DNA of 6,177 bases, taken from NCBI GenBank assembly GCA_045650025.1, contig JAZRQR010000008.1, positions 1-6,177 of the forward strand, read 5' to 3'. The translations under genes were made by a program, and so were the position numbers. Shown here one piece after another: positions 5,906 to 6,177 of the stretch. Below the pieces are notes generated by a model. That model worked only from the letters and a program-made list of their open reading frames with translations, had not been told where the DNA came from and did not search any database. Origin of the DNA: SVQP01 sp045650025 (GTDB lineage Bacteria > Bacillota > Clostridia > Oscillospirales > CAG-272). Numbering within the stretch: position 1 is the first letter of the stretch; each line of letters opens with the position of its first letter.

Positions 5906-6173
5906 CGCGTAAATGACGCGACGGATTGGTGCCAAGCCTTCTCCCGCCGGTGAAGGCTTGGGTTAGCTGACGTCAGAAGGACGATCGGGTCATCGCCCGT
6001 CGCGATGCCCCTCCCGGGTGCGTAACCCCTCCTTCAGTAGCCGTACGGGAATCGAACCGAATTGCCCGAGGGCGATGCATTTATGCGTCTTTCGGCGTGC
6101 TTTTACTCGCAAGATTGGTATCTTGCTTCGCAAAATCTCACCAAAATCCATCAAAAATGCATTCGCTCTCGGG
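5906..6173 (+). ncRNA. Probable structured non-coding RNA (candidate raiA-motif RNA)
   Basis: No open frame of quality crosses this segment, but self-complementarity is dense. (a) CGCGT/ACGCG hairpin (5906-5920). (b) 10-bp stem 5932-5941 with 5952-5961, plus two inner C-G pairs. (c) GTTA (5962-5965) with TAAC (6023-6026), and AAGGA (5977-5981) with TCCTT (6030-6034), which cross as a possible pseudoknot. (d) Bulged hairpin 5982-6002 around CGGG/CCCG. (e) A T-loop-like stretch, GGGAATCGAACC (6047-6058). (f) An 18-bp long-range stem, 6065-6082 with 6155-6173 (one bulged T6163, one G-T wobble), enclosing a perfect 7-bp hairpin at 6109-6126. The conserved-looking blocks GTTAGCTGACGTCAGAAGG, CGTAACCCCTCCTT and TACGGGAATCGAACC remind me of the clostridial raiA motif, an RNA of unknown mechanism linked to sporulation; this is recollection, not an alignment. 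Strand is inferred from those blocks and the upstream terminator. The 3' end may lie beyond the window. It does not look like tmRNA, RNase P, SRP RNA or a riboswitch I recognise. Confidence 0.5.
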
Positions 6174-6177
6174 TGCG

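Noticed and set aside
4592..5935. A 447-codon open frame on the minus strand across the surface-protein gene
   Set aside because: Its Leu/Ser/Gly repeats are simply the complement of the Thr-Glu-Ala-Lys linker repeat; it reads through a terminator hairpin and has no recognisable domain.
5967..5976. The palindrome CTGACGTCAG as a transcription-factor operator
   Set aside because: A lone 10-base palindrome next to no promoter and inside a self-pairing region; it is more likely part of the RNA structure.
6020..6075. A tRNA on the minus strand, because GGTTCGATTCC (complement of 6048-6058) matches the T-loop consensus
   Set aside because: The flanking bases do not complete a T stem (C-C and T-T mismatches), no complementary acceptor strand lies about 70 bases upstream, and no anticodon arm can be drawn. 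The T-loop-like sequence fits the structured RNA better.
6109..6126. The perfect hairpin GCAAGAT-TGGT-ATCTTGC as a terminator
   Set aside because: Neither strand has a T-run after the stem; it sits inside the larger 18-bp stem and is more likely an arm of the RNA.

Overview
The window looks like chromosomal DNA of a Gram-positive gut bacterium of the class Clostridia, probably an uncultured member of the Oscillospirales or a neighbouring order. This is inferred from four things: strong AGGAGG-type ribosome binding sites, a textbook SigA-type promoter, a surface protein with the Thr/Glu-rich linker and 'KKGCG-hydrophobic-KKKD' tail familiar from that group, and protein sequences resembling clostridial homologues. 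No phage, IS or CRISPR features were seen, and all genes are on the + strand.

Layout. (1) Bases 2-493 are the 3' end of mutY, the A/G mismatch adenine glycosylase, closed by a strong intrinsic terminator at 498-531. (2) A near-consensus promoter at 563-591 starts a compact cluster of three genes: a YbiT-type ABC-F ATPase (634-2238), a HAD phosphatase whose ATG overlaps the ABC-F stop codon (2235-2894), and a cytoplasmic GH127-like protein, putatively a beta-L-arabinofuranosidase relative (2910-4451). (3) After a 194-base gap with a small hairpin lies a secreted, membrane-anchored protein with a CBM9/DOMON-like domain (4646-5749), ended by a perfect 10-bp terminator (5801-5833). (4) The last ~340 bases hold no convincing gene. 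They are rich in self-complementary segments and probably encode a structured non-coding RNA; I suspect a raiA-motif RNA from memory of its conserved blocks, but could not verify this.

How the parts may work together. mutY is a separate repair unit. The ABC-F and HAD genes look translationally coupled. The GH127-like enzyme and the surface carbohydrate-binding protein could both serve plant polysaccharide use (binding outside, trimming of imported arabino-oligosaccharides inside), but they have separate leaders and the link is only inferred from adjacency.

The most interesting points are the structured RNA region with an 18-bp long-range stem, and the ABC-F protein, in which every visible defect falls in the same one of the two composite ATP sites.
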